Origin: Chionoecetes opilio
Taxonomy: Eukaryota > Arthropoda > Malacostraca > Decapoda > Majidae
Length of the DNA: 64,000 bases
NCBI GenBank assembly: GCA_016584305.1
Contig: JACEEZ010020494.1
Location: 43,501-107,500, forward strand
Reading direction: 5' to 3'
The notes beneath the pieces are model-generated. The model had not been told where the DNA came from and ran no database searches. It was given only the letters and a program-made list of their open reading frames with translations. The position numbers and the translations under genes are program-made. Shown one piece after another: positions 45,761 through 56,287 of this stretch (position 1 is its first letter; each line of letters starts with the position of its first letter).

Positions 45761-45916
45761 CCCACCCCTTCTATGTACTCTCTCTCTCCCCTTTTCTTTA
45801 ATAACCTTGTAAAACTTGGTCGGGACGGTGGGTTGAGGGGGGAGAGAGGGTGATGGAGACTAAAGAAAGCTCCTAAAAAAGCGTATGGGGCGGGAAGGGT
45901 GATAAGAGATTGGAGA

Positions 45917-46078
45917 CTAAAAGCGTAAGATCTCCTTGAGCCACGGAGTGTAGAAGGCGATGTTGACGTACACGCCCGGCACGCCAGGCGCCCCGCACCC
46001 GATGCCCCACGACACGATGCCCGCCAACTCAAAGCGGCCGTCGGGACCCTCGCACGCCAGGGGCCCGCCGCCGTCACC
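45917..46078 (-). CDS. Serine protease homologue, last exon (GDGGG)
   Basis: Acceptor CCACAG, 53 codons, stop TAG at 45919-45917. The peptide is [14 protein letters not shown] ... [11 protein letters not shown] ... [14 protein letters not shown]. This is the C-terminal part of a chymotrypsin-fold domain. The catalytic serine of GDSGGPL is Gly (codon GGC), one transition from AGC, so the protein should lack protease activity. In arthropods, clip-domain homologues of this kind act extracellularly as cofactors of prophenoloxidase activation or in adhesion (masquerade). Confidence 0.95.
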   Translation of the reverse strand, partial: GDGGGPLACEGPDGRFELAGIVSWGIGCGAPGVPGVYVNIAFYTPWLKEILRF

Positions 46079-46491
46079 CTGTGGACCGCGAGACATTAGT
46101 GAGGAGAAAGTTACAGGTGGGTGGTAGTAATAGAAGTAATGTAGTAAAAGTAAAGTATAGTAAAGTAGAAGGTTGGATGACAATAATAGCTGTTGGTGCC
46201 TTGAAATCAATGAGGAGAAAGTTACAGTAGGTAGAAGCAAGGCCAATATAAAGATACAAAGCCAAGATAGGCTTAGATAGATAGCAAAATAGATATAGCC
46301 CTATATCTTGGCCTATTAGGGTAGAAGGGTGGATGACAATAACAGCTTTTGGTGTCTTGCTATAGCACCGTCCACGTTACCTTACCTTCTCACCTGCTGA
46401 CTCGAGACTAATGGACTGGTGAGTCTTTTGCATATACAGAGGAGAAAAAAATCAGAATCTCAACAAAGCTAAAAGGTATAGAAACACTCAC

Positions 46492-46623
46492 TTTACAGGC
46501 GTCCTTGCCCGCCTCGCCCCCCGCACACAGCATGCCGGGGTGCAGGGCGTAGCGCGGGCCCAGGCGGGTCTGTCGCAGGGCAGCCTCACACGCCCCACGG
46601 GACACCACGCTCACGGACACCTC
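46492..46623 (-). CDS. Serine protease homologue, exon with CAGGE..KDACK
   Basis: Acceptor CTTCAG, donor AAA|GTGAGT, exactly 44 codons, phase 0 to 0. Peptide EVSVSVVSRGACEAALR ... GMLCAGGEAGKDACK leads straight into GDGGGPL of the next exon. The cysteines are those conserved around the active-site serine. Confidence 0.95.
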
Positions 46624-46823
46624 CTGAAGGGGCGAAGGTGGGTGGTGCATGAGAGGTCGTAAGGATGTCAGTAAAGAGGTATATTTAGGTGAATAGACAC
46701 ACTACTTCTCCCCTTCCTCTTCTTCATTCGTATACCTATCTCCTTCCCTCCTATACTATTCATTACACTACCTTTTTTTTTCTTTCTCTCTCTCTCTCTC
46801 TCCCGTCCCTCCCCATCCATCAT

Positions 46824-46879
<56 letters not shown>

Positions 46880-47147
46880 CCCGTCCCTCCCCATCCATAT
46901 CCTTAACATACACTTTCCTTTCCTCTCTCTTTCCCTTCCTTCTCCTCTTCTCCTTCCTGTAGCAAGAACGTACCCTTTATTTCCCTTTTTCCTCCCTAAC
47001 TTCATGCTTTCCCCTTTCCTTTTTCTTTCACTTTCTTTAAAATACACGCCCCTCTCCCCCCAATTCTCCTTTCCCTTCCCATGCATCCCCGCGCCTCCTC
47101 CTTCGTTCCTTCCCCTCGCCTCCTCCTAATTCCTCCCAGTATGGTAC

Positions 47148-47268
47148 CTTCAGAACACTCTGGTAGCGGCCGTCGTTCCCGAAGCCATTCTTGCCCCAGC
47201 CCGACACCCAGCAGTGTTGCCCCGTGAACTCAGCCTGGCGGGGCAAGCAGATGGGGCCGATGTGGGGG
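47148..47268 (-). CDS. Serine protease homologue, exon with ICLP..GWG
   Basis: Acceptor CGCCAG, donor AAG|GTACCA (weak). Starts with one base that completes Ser. Peptide PHIGPICLPRQAEFTGQHC, WVSGWGKNGFG, QSVLK. The cysteine pair and GWGK are standard for clip-protease domains. Confidence 0.93.
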
Positions 47269-47562
47269 CTGGCGGGGCGGGACGGGGCGTTTTGGGGTGA
47301 AAAGAGAAGGAGAAGAAAAACGAGATTATTAGCATCATCGTAGTAGTACGTGTATAAGCATGATTTCAGACACACACACTTTTCTTTCTTTCCACCTTCT
47401 ATATTTCTTCGTCTTATATATTTTCTACCTCTCGTATCCACCTCTTCTCTTAAGTATCTTTTTTTTTTTTAGCCTTGGCCTGTCCTATGTCATGTATAAA
47501 AAAATAAAAAAAATAAAAAAATAAAAACACCACCCTCTCTCTTCACTCGACCCGCCTCTCAC

Positions 47563-47745
47563 CTGCGCGTCAGATCCAGAGGCGTCACCATCCTCACCAC
47601 CGCCAAGTCGTTCACCAGGTTCCCGGAGGAGTAATCCGGGTTCACGTACACAGAACTCACGTCCACTTCAACGTAAGGATAAAACTCGTCGTCAGTGTTC
47701 ACGTCCCACTCGCCCAGACGAACACGAAGCTCCCCGGCCGAGTAT
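47563..47745 (-). CDS. Serine protease homologue, exon with catalytic-type Asp
   Basis: Acceptor TTTTTTCAG, donor CAG|GTGAGA; 1 + 60 codons + 2 bases. Peptide YSAGELRVRLGEWDVNTDD ... NLVNDLAVVRMVTPLDLTR. The Asp of NDLAVV corresponds to the catalytic Asp and is kept. RVRLGEWD is typical of clip-domain proteases and homologues. Confidence 0.95.
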
Positions 47746-47865
47746 CTGAAAAAAACCACACGTAAAGATTTGAAATATATATATCACGCATAAAATTTAA
47801 GAGTTCTTGTTAAAGTTGTATGTATCTGGGGGGAAAAAACGCATATAACTAGGGGGGGGGGGGGC

Positions 47866-47963
47866 ACTCAGTAGAGCGCATACCTCCGCCCGAATATTTC
47901 ATCAACTAGTTGCCATGGCAACAGTTGTGATTCGATTTAGAAAAAAAAGTAAAAAAAAAGTAA

Positions 47964-48015
<52 letters not shown>

Positions 48016-49360
48016 TCAGTATGAGCGGCGTTGAGCGCATACGTCCGCCCGAATTGTCCATCAATTGGTTGCCATGGCAACAGTTGTCAATAGATTTCAT
48101 CCAAAATCAAATCAGTTCTTCCTTATACCAAATAGACTTGGTATACCGAGTTTGGTCCAAATCTATTCGTAACTTTTCGAGAAATCCTGGGGGGAGATGC
48201 TGAGAAGTGCCATAGAGGTAAGGCGAAAAGAGCGCCTTACCCGTCTTCAGGCGCTTTTGTAACGGCCCGGCTAAGGCACCGACTAAAGCCCATGTACAGT
48301 CGAAAGTTCAGGCGCTTTTGCACTGCCTTACACCTCCAAAGCCTATGGCGTGGGCGTGGTCCGAGAATCCTACTAGCCAATCACGTTGCCTATCTGAGCA
48401 CTGCTTAGGCAGCTTCGACCAATCACAAGGCTTGAACACGTCTCTGCTGAAGCAAGGAATGTTGTCCCTCCCTCCCTAACCAAGCACTTATGGCAAGGAC
48501 ACACCGCTCTCCCCCGCCAAAAGCTGTTTCATCACAAGTTTGACGTTCAACGCAGGTTTTGACCACTTATATATTTTTGCATTAGGACGTGCCATACACC
48601 ATGATAATCGTTAAGGTGTGCCGATTCCGGGACAGTGAGTGAAAATTTAATGCAAGCAACATTCCAGGAATAAGGAGAAGATGAATAAAAAAAGGTGAAA
48701 AAAAAGTTTATACACGATTTCATTTTGCTCTCATTATCTTATTATAGGTATAGTTTACTGCAAGTTTTATGCATTCATGATATGCACTAATGTCTCGTGA
48801 AGATGATACTATGTTCAGCTGTCCTAAATATCATCTGGTAGTATGATAATACCGTGTAATAGCACAACATTTTAGTGCGGGCGGAGCACCTGCCGCCCGC
48901 CGCCCGCCGCCCGCCCCTAACCAACACACAACACAACATTTCTTATCACCAGCATATAACACCCTATAATGCCGCATTAGTCTTGCACGATCAATTCATA
49001 CACACCTTGCAACACTATTAATACGTAAACACCAATTGTTACGTTGTAGGAACTGAAACAAGGCTGTATTTGCTTTATAAACAGAAGATGAATGTCTGTC
49101 AAAGGCCCACAGCAGCTCACTAAGTCAGGGTCTGACCATGCCTTAGTTTTCAGCGCCTTTAGCGGTGCCACTAAGGCAGCAGTCTCGACTGAGCATTGCG
49201 GTGGGAGGGCGTTTCGCCTTACCACAGGCGCCCTAGTGGATAGGGCGCCCTAGCTCACTCTCAGCATCTGGCCCCTGTACACTAACAAACGGACAGACAG
49301 ACAGACAGACAGATCGGGGTGAAAACATAACCCCTCCAACTTCGTTGGCGGAGGTAAAGA
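47866..49360. mobile_element. Composite repeat in intron, ends with a cctccgcc/ggcggagg pair
   Basis: Left 'gagcgcatacctccgcc' (47875) and right 'ttggcggaggtaaag' (49345) are inverted. 'ttgccatggcaacagttgt' occurs twice (47910, 48070) around a (TA)n. Inner parts share a 'ctgagaag'/'ctctcagcatctgg' pair and 'gcgcctta' motifs, suggesting nested insertions. The (gaca)n and 'cggggtgaaaacataacc' tail is of a type I associate with crustacean and other invertebrate repeats. Confidence 0.5.
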
Positions 49361-49538
49361 TTTAAAATATATATAATGACATAAGGAAGATGAGGAGCGT
49401 AATGTATAATATGCCTTACCCGGTAACACAATTTAAAACAGTGAGTACTTAAAGAGACAAGAAGGCAGAGATTAGGAGGAAAACAGGAGGAGTGGATAAC
49501 AGATGGAAGATGAGGAGTGTATAATGTCTCTGCCTTAC

Positions 49539-49656
49539 CCGGTAACACAATGAGCGGCAGTGAGGAGGTGCCTGTCGTCCACCAGCGTCCCGGCACACAC
49601 GTACACGCTGTCCACGCCCTCCTTCTTCAACACGGCGCCCTGCCACGGGTACTCGC
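49539..49656 (-). CDS. Serine protease homologue, exon with catalytic-type His
   Basis: Acceptor CTGCAG, donor CGG|GTAAGG; 2 + 38 codons + 2 bases. Peptide EYPWQGAVLKKEGVDSVYVC, AGTLVDDRHLLTAAHCVTG. The His of TAAHC is kept. The preceding exon ends DADFG, so the junction reads FGEYPW, the usual start of the protease-like domain in clip homologues. Confidence 0.95.
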
Positions 49657-49686
49657 CTGCAGGGGGAGGAGTTAGGTTTGGCGTGA

Positions 49687-49740
49687 GAAAATAAGGAAGC
49701 TACAAGAGGCCGCGAGATCTACACGTGGTAGTTCCTGTTA
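49687..49740 (+). mobile_element. Dispersed 'tagttcctgt' repeat, copy 6
   Basis: 'agaaaataaggaagctacaa' ... 'gtggtagttcctgt', in the intron between the His exon and the clip exon. Confidence 0.85.
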
Positions 49741-49864
49741 AGAAGATGATGGTGAAAAGGAGAACATGATGATGAAGATGAACAAAAAGATGAGGAAGAA
49801 GAACAAGAAGATAACGAGACACCAGAAGTAGGGTCAGCACTCAGCACAGTCATTCTTCCCTTAC

Positions 49865-50069
49865 CGAAGTCAGCGTCCCCGTCCTCGCGTTGCGGCCTGC
49901 TGATCCTGCCGCGCACCTCATTGCTCCCCTTGAGGCCACACCCCGCGGCCCTCGGGTGTCCCAGGGTGTTGTGGGGCGCGGAGGCAGCCCCCTGCAGCCC
50001 CCCACCACCCCGGCAGCACACCTCATACACGCTGCAGGTGTCGCGAGCCCCGCCGCTACTGAGCTGCCT
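49865..50069 (-). CDS. Serine protease homologue, clip-domain end and linker
   Basis: Acceptor CCACAG, donor TCG|GTAAGG; 68 codons plus one base. Peptide begins RQLSSGGARDTCSVYEVCC, giving the last three clip cysteines (C..CC), then a Gly/Ala-rich linker, CGLKGSNEVRGRIS and DADFG. The Cys of CGLK is where homologues usually tie the linker to the protease-like domain. Confidence 0.92.
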
Positions 50070-50099
50070 CTGTGGGGTGTGAGGAGGGGTTGTTATTGT

Positions 50100-50480
50100 G
50101 AGGGTTGTAGTGGGGGTGGTGGGGGTATAGGTAGTTGTAGTAGTAGTGGGGTTAGCTCTTTACTACTTTTACTTGCACTGCTACTCCTACTACTACTGCT
50201 ACTACTACTAATTATACTACTACACTACTAATAATGCTATTACTATACTAATATTTTTACACCAACTATTGTTACTATAGCAACTATCACTACTACTACA
50301 ACGAAGAAAGTAATAATGATAATAATAATAATGACAATGCTAATAATACTAATTATAATGATACTAATGATAATAGTAATGATACAGATGAAAACATCAT
50401 GAATGAAAATAATACTAATGATAGTAATAATAATAATAATCACACCATTAATATAATCATCTTTATCATTAAAAACAATA
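50100..50480. repeat. Trinucleotide microsatellites (cta)n, (aat)n
   Basis: Degenerate triplet repeats in the intron before the clip exon. Confidence 0.85.
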
Positions 50481-50927
50481 ACAATAATGTCAAACTATCA
50501 ACAATAGCAACCACATGTATAACATCATCAACAAACAACATACCATCATAAAAAAAAAAGTCTTGCGTCTTGTCCATCACTCCCACTCTCACCAACAATC
50601 ATATAACACTCCCACCAACTTAAAACACACTCCCTCCCTTTCACAATCCCTCTCCAAAACCCATCCGCTCTTTACACACTCCCATTCACATGTTAGGGCA
50701 CTGGATAGCTAGAGTCGTAGAGATTATAATTAGGATAACAAATATGCGATTATACATGTACATAATTATAATATCTACCTATCATCAGATGTGCCCTAAC
50801 ATCAGATTTCCTCACACAACACAAAAAATATTCATTTACTCACCATTCATCTCACTCACCTTCCGTCCGTCTATCCGTCTGTCCATTCCGTCTGTCTTGC
50901 AGGTATAGACAGTAAAAAACCACTTAC

Positions 50928-51563
50928 CAGACACGTATCGTACACGAGGAGACAGCTGGCGAGTGGTGGGCAGCCCGGGGGAGGGGCATGGTGGTGGGGG
51001 AAGGGGTGGGGAGGAGGGGAATGAGGAGGGGAAAGATGGGGAGGGGAAAGGAAGGGTGGATGTCCCCCTATTCCATGCAAAAGGGAATGACCTAAGCCAG
51101 CCTGATGTAAAAGGGTCAAGAGGTCAGAGAAGAGGTTGTGTGAGGTCGAAGGTCGGTCAATGGGGGGTCGTTGGGGGCGTAAAGGTGGGTGGTTGGGGGT
51201 TTGATGGGGATGTGAAGGTTGGGGAAGGGGAGGGTGTGGTTGTGGGGAGTTATAGTGAGGGTTGGGGATTACTCCAAAAGGTGTGGTTGAGTGGTGGGGA
51301 TGATGGGGGTAGTGGGGATGTTGATGGGGGTGTGGTAGGGTTGGGGATGAAAGGTGGGGGTGTGAGAGGGTTGGGTAATGGGGTTGGGGGTGTGGTAGGG
51401 TTGGGGATGGGGGGTGGTGGGGGTATTGTGAGGTTGGGTGGTGTTGTGGGTGTTGTGGGGTGAAGTAGTGGGTGAGTTGGAGGGACAGGTCGAGGGGGAG
51501 GTGACTCAGGAGGTGCTTGAGAGGTCCCAGGATGCGAGGGGAGGCCGGCGCGTCCCCCTCCAG
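50928..51563 (-). CDS. Serine protease homologue, His/Pro-rich exon with first clip cysteines
   Basis: Donor CTG|GTAAGT is strong and phase 0 to the next exon. The 3' end of the exon, GCPPLASCLLVYDTCL, supplies three clip cysteines. The rest is LEGDAPASPRILGPLKHLL, a 100-residue His/Pro/Gln low-complexity tract, then NLFSDLLTLLHQ. The acceptor is taken at 51564 (ATGAAG|CTG), but an acceptor at a later AG is possible because the upstream pyrimidine tract is poor. The frame is open for 212 codons. Confidence 0.75.
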
Positions 51564-51567
51564 CTTC

Positions 51568-51599
<32 letters not shown>

Positions 51600-53238
51600 A
51601 ATAATGACGTTGAAAATAAGTAAAGTAATAAGTAAAAAATACGCGTCGTAAAAAAAATCACCTTCTATCATTGATAATAATAATGATGATACTACTACTA
51701 CTAATAATAATAATGATGTTGAAAATTGATAACAAAAAAAGCTTCTTCTCCTGAAGGTTAAGTAAAAAAAAAAAAGGTCACGTGATTGTAAATTAAGGAA
51801 AGTATGAAAAATCGTAAGTGCGAAAGATATTGAAATCAAATAATACGTTTTTTATACGATATTGAAAATGTGTCGCCAGGTGCTATAGTGTTGGTTCTGA
51901 CTATTACTATCAAAGAACTACTACTCCTTTACTATCATCGGTTACGCATCATCCTCAACATTCTCATAGTTAGGCTACTCATAGTCACTCATAGTTACTT
52001 TCCTAACTGCCTGGTGCGGACTGGTCGTAACAACGGTATTAGAAGGGCAACAAACGAATACTTTATGAATAAAAATAGTAATAAACGGTACTATAGGTAA
52101 AACAAGTATCGATGCCTAGGGGTCCGATGAATACTGTAAACATTCGGTCAAGTGCTGATGATATGGGAGGGTTTTCGTTTTCTTCGTTCCGTAGTGTAGA
52201 CTGTTTCACGCCTATAGTGCACCGATACTTGTTTTACCCATGTACATGACTCACAACATTTAGGTGGATCAACAAAACAGACAGGTAAATATATGTAAAT
52301 GAATAGTTAAATATATAAATAGATAAATGAATAAATAAATAAGAAAGCAAATTTTCGTATCATGGATTAGAGTTTTTAAGATTATAAGAAATCGATCCAT
52401 AGTTAATGCTAAGTAGATAAATATAAGAGTGAAGTGAAGAAGTAAGTAAACGAATTCAACTCTGATGAAAATAACAAGAAATTGAATTGATAATCAAACT
52501 TCCAGTGCAAAATAAACGCGTAAGGATTTTTTCTTCTTCGAGTGAATCAAAGTTTTTGGCTCGTTTAAGTTATAACACTCCGTCACAATCTCGCCACCAT
52601 CTGACAAGCGGCGATGGCGTGAGGCGAGAGGACTGTGCATGTTCGTGTAATGGCATGGTTGACCGTAACTTCTTATTACACACACGCACACAAACTACCG
52701 ATTGAAAAAAAAATTGAATAAAAAAAATAACACGCACATACATTTACAAGCACAATAACGACCTCTACTACAACACACACATGAAACTATACAACTACAG
52801 TACATGGCAACTAAACGCACATCAATAATAACTACAACTACTAAAAAAGCACACACACAACACAACTACTTCTACTTTATAGGAAAAAACAACAACCGCG
52901 CAGTTATTATATCTACAACTATACTGATAGTTGTAAGAAAATCGCATATAAATTATACAACTAAAATACGTGAGGTGCGTAATGCTAAACTAAAGTGAAA
53001 AAAGAGAGAAAAGCTACATACAGCAACGCCGGAACTGTGAACTATCTCTACGGTTAATGAAAGCGAGTGAGTGAGTGAGTGAGTGATCGAATGAGAGAAA
53101 AAAACACATTAATTAACATAAATACATTTTTCTTAGCTTTCTTTGGGACTCAGTTTGGCGAATGCGTCATGAAAACGAACTTTCTTTTTCTTATTTTTCC
53201 ATCATTTGCTAGAAAACTTGAGGACGGAGCTGGATCTT
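51564..53238. other. Intron or intergenic gap, no exon found
   Basis: AT-rich with (aat)n at the left and short (atga)n runs. No minus-strand exon that would bridge the phases of the flanking exons was found. Confidence 0.4.
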
Positions 53239-54448
53239 CTATTGGAGGAGGGAGGAGGAGGAGGAGGACCTTCTATTGGAGGAGGAGGAGGAGGAGGAGG
53301 GGGAGGGGCGGAAGGAGGAGGAAGAGGATGATGATGAAAAACGGGAAGGAAGACGAGAGTTGGATGAACCAGGAAGAGGAGGAACATGAGAGGAGGAAGA
53401 AGAGGATAACGCATCTCTCTTACTCCCGCTCGCATCGCCTTGAGACCTGCCATAGATAGAGTGCACGAAGCCCTCGGGAGTGTACAAGTCGTCCTGGTCG
53501 CCGTAGTAGTCGTAGTGGTCGTCGCGGTGGTCGTCGCGGTGGGCGTGTTGGTGGAAGTGTGTGTGTTCGTGATGGTGGAGTTCGAGTGGCTTGGTGGGGA
53601 TTGGACGGCTGGGGATGAAGGGAGGTCGTGGCCTGGGGAAGTTGGGGTAGTGAGGCTTAGGGCGGTAGACAGGTTTGGGTACGTACACTGGTTTAGGTAC
53701 GTACACTGGCTTAGGTACGTACACGGGTTTAGGAATGTACACGGGTTGAGGCACGTACACAGGAGGTGGTGGTGGTGGACGATAAGGTGGAGGTGGTGGT
53801 GGAGGAGGAAGGGGTGGATGGATAGGTGGAGGAGGAAGGGGTGGATGGATAGGTGGAGGAGGAAGGGGTGGGTGGATAGGTACAGGAGGGTATTGTGGGT
53901 ATGGGTACGGTTGAGGATGTCCCAGATGTCCCCCATGTATTGGCTTCTGATGGGGGAATCCTGCATGGGGGTGTGGACCGATGGGAGGTACACGATAAGG
54001 AGGTCTGCCATAGCCTCCCCCATAGCCTCCCCCATAGCCTCCCCCATGGCCTCCCCCATAACCACCAAGCTCTCCTTTAATCGCGTTCTTGATACCATGA
54101 AGACCATGAACGCCTTGAGAATTCGGCGACACCACGAGCTCGAGAGACGGGTTGATGAGCGGCCGGCCATCCAGACTCCCAATTTGTAGTCCCAGTTGCG
54201 GGTTGATGGATACCGGGCCAAGTCTCAGCCCTAGAGGATTACCAGGACTACCTCCAATGCCCCCTAAGCCGCCGCCCCCGAAGCCGCCGCCGCCGAAGCC
54301 GCCGCCCCCGAAGCCGCCGCCGCCGAAGCCGCCGCGCCGTGCCGTCAGGAATAGGTATGGTACTGAACTTGATGCCGAAGGAGGGTATTATGCCAGGTCT
54401 CGGTAATCCGTCCAGACCGCTGCCTCCCAATATGCCACCGAGGAAGCG
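53239..54448 (-). CDS. Gly/Pro/His-rich exon, probably N-terminal part of the protease homologue
   Basis: A strong acceptor (CCCTTCGTCAG, next codon CGC) is in phase with the exon at 55406-55633. Peptide: RFLGGILGGSGLDGLPRPG ... FSTIPIPDG, a (GGFGG)n tract, LGLRLGPVSINPQLGLQIG, SLDGRPLINPSLELVVSP, (GGGYG)n, (IHPPLPPPP)n, about eight PVYVPKP units, a His-rich segment (HHHEHTHFHQHAH) and a Ser-rich end. Entry into the Gly tract at 54336-54345 needs removal of one base. The 3' limit is unclear: a stop is at 53239-53241, and possible donors (CAG|GTCTCA near 53445, GGA|GTAAGA at 53423) do not fit the next exon's phase. It could therefore also be the last exon of a separate gene. Confidence 0.6.
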
Positions 54449-54968
54449 CTGACGAAGGGACGAAGGGGGAGGGATGGGGTGATGTTGATGGGGTGAGGGG
54501 TGTTGAGGGGAGTAAAAAGGGGAAGATGGGGTGTTTGATATTGATGGGGTGAGGGGTGAAGGGGGAGTAAGGGGGAAGGGATGGGGTAATGTTGATGGAA
54601 TGAGGGGTGTGAGGGGTAGTAAAAAGGGTAAAAGGAGTGTGATATAGCAATGATGGGGCAAAGGGGGAGGTGCGACTCGATGATAATGGGGATAAAGAGG
54701 GTTATGATGACTTGAGTTGTGAAGAGGGGGAGGTAAACACCAAATAAATAAGTGAATATAGATATAAGGCAAGACAAATAAGAAAACAAGAATAAAACTC
54801 GTAACCAAGAACAGGTAAAAATAGGTGTGGATAAAATGCCCTAGTGTAATTAACATGACCTCTTGGCCCTCAGGTAAATAAGAGGTGATTCGAGAGGTGA
54901 GAAAAAAGTTATGTTGTTCTGAAGGATAAAACAAAAGAGAAACGATGAGTCTTTGAAATGATGTGTTG

Positions 54969-55273
<305 letters not shown>

Positions 55274-55405
55274 GTGTGTGCTGTGATGTGCTATGTACTA
55301 ATCTAAGTTCTGCTGTGTAGGTATGTATACAAAAAACTGTGCATATTTTTGTGATATTAGTGAAAAGAAGAAAACACACACACACATACATACAAACACA
55401 CTTAC

Positions 55406-55633
55406 CGGATTGCTCTGACCCGAACCAGAGGAAGGGGAAGAGGAAGAGGAAGAGGGAGAGGAGGAGGAAGAAATGGCAGGCGTTCTCTCATTTCTGTTTC
55501 TGTTCTTCTTGTTCTTGTTCTTCTTCTTCTTCTTGTCAGCCGCCCGACGTACCCTTAGCATGCCCTTACAAGCCTTACCCACAGTGCCTCGCCGTGCCCT
55601 TCCTCCTGCTGCTGGTGATGATGATGAGTCCTC
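55406..55633 (-). CDS. Lys/Ser-rich exon of the secreted Gly-rich protein
   Basis: Acceptor GTTTCAG, donor CCG|GTAAGT, exactly 76 codons, phase 0 to 0. Peptide EDSSSSPAAGGRARRG, VGKACKGMLRVRRAADKK, a poly-Lys/Asn stretch, then a Ser tract and GSGQSNP. It joins in frame to the exons on both sides. The RVRRAADKKKKK stretch is very basic and includes dibasic sites that could be cleaved. Confidence 0.7.
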
Positions 55634-55773
55634 CTGAAACACCGGGTAGGATGTAGTGGGAGGGAGGGTGAAGGAGGAAGGGAGTGAGGGAAGGAAGGAA
55701 GGAGGGAGTGAGGGAGTGAAGGAGAGAAGGAAGTGACGGAAGACAAAGGCAAATCCAAAAAAAAGGTAGAATT

Positions 55774-55906
<133 letters not shown>

Positions 55907-56287
55907 TAGTACATAGAACCCCAATTCGATGACAGAAAACAGGAAACCCAAAAAAAGGCTGAATATGGAAACAAAAATAGAAAACGCAGAGCGGGGAACT
56001 TCAAAACGACAACCGATCCACCACCTCCACCTCCACCACCACCGCCGCCTTACGTAGGTGGAGAGATCCTGGTGGAGCGGCGAGACGTCTTCCACCACGC
56101 CCCTCGTCGCCAGGGGAGAGGGCGGGGCTGGGGCGTCGGGGCATACACGGGGGTATCGATGGGGGTGAGCACGGGGAGGGGGACGGGGGCACGGGGGGGC
56201 ACGGGGGCGGGGGCGGGGGTAGGGGCGAGGGAGATGAAGGTGGGGAGGGCAGAGGCGGGTGGGGGAGCGGGGGAGAGAGTGACGTAC

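Noticed and set aside
50963..51463. Plus-strand Gly/Val-rich 166-codon frame
   Set aside because: It is the complement of the His/Pro-rich clip exon, which has splice-site and cysteine support on the other strand.
53440..54189. Plus-strand 249-codon frame (VVVVVV, RWWWW)
   Set aside because: Shadow of the Gly/Pro/His-rich minus-strand exon; biased composition and no start or splice support.
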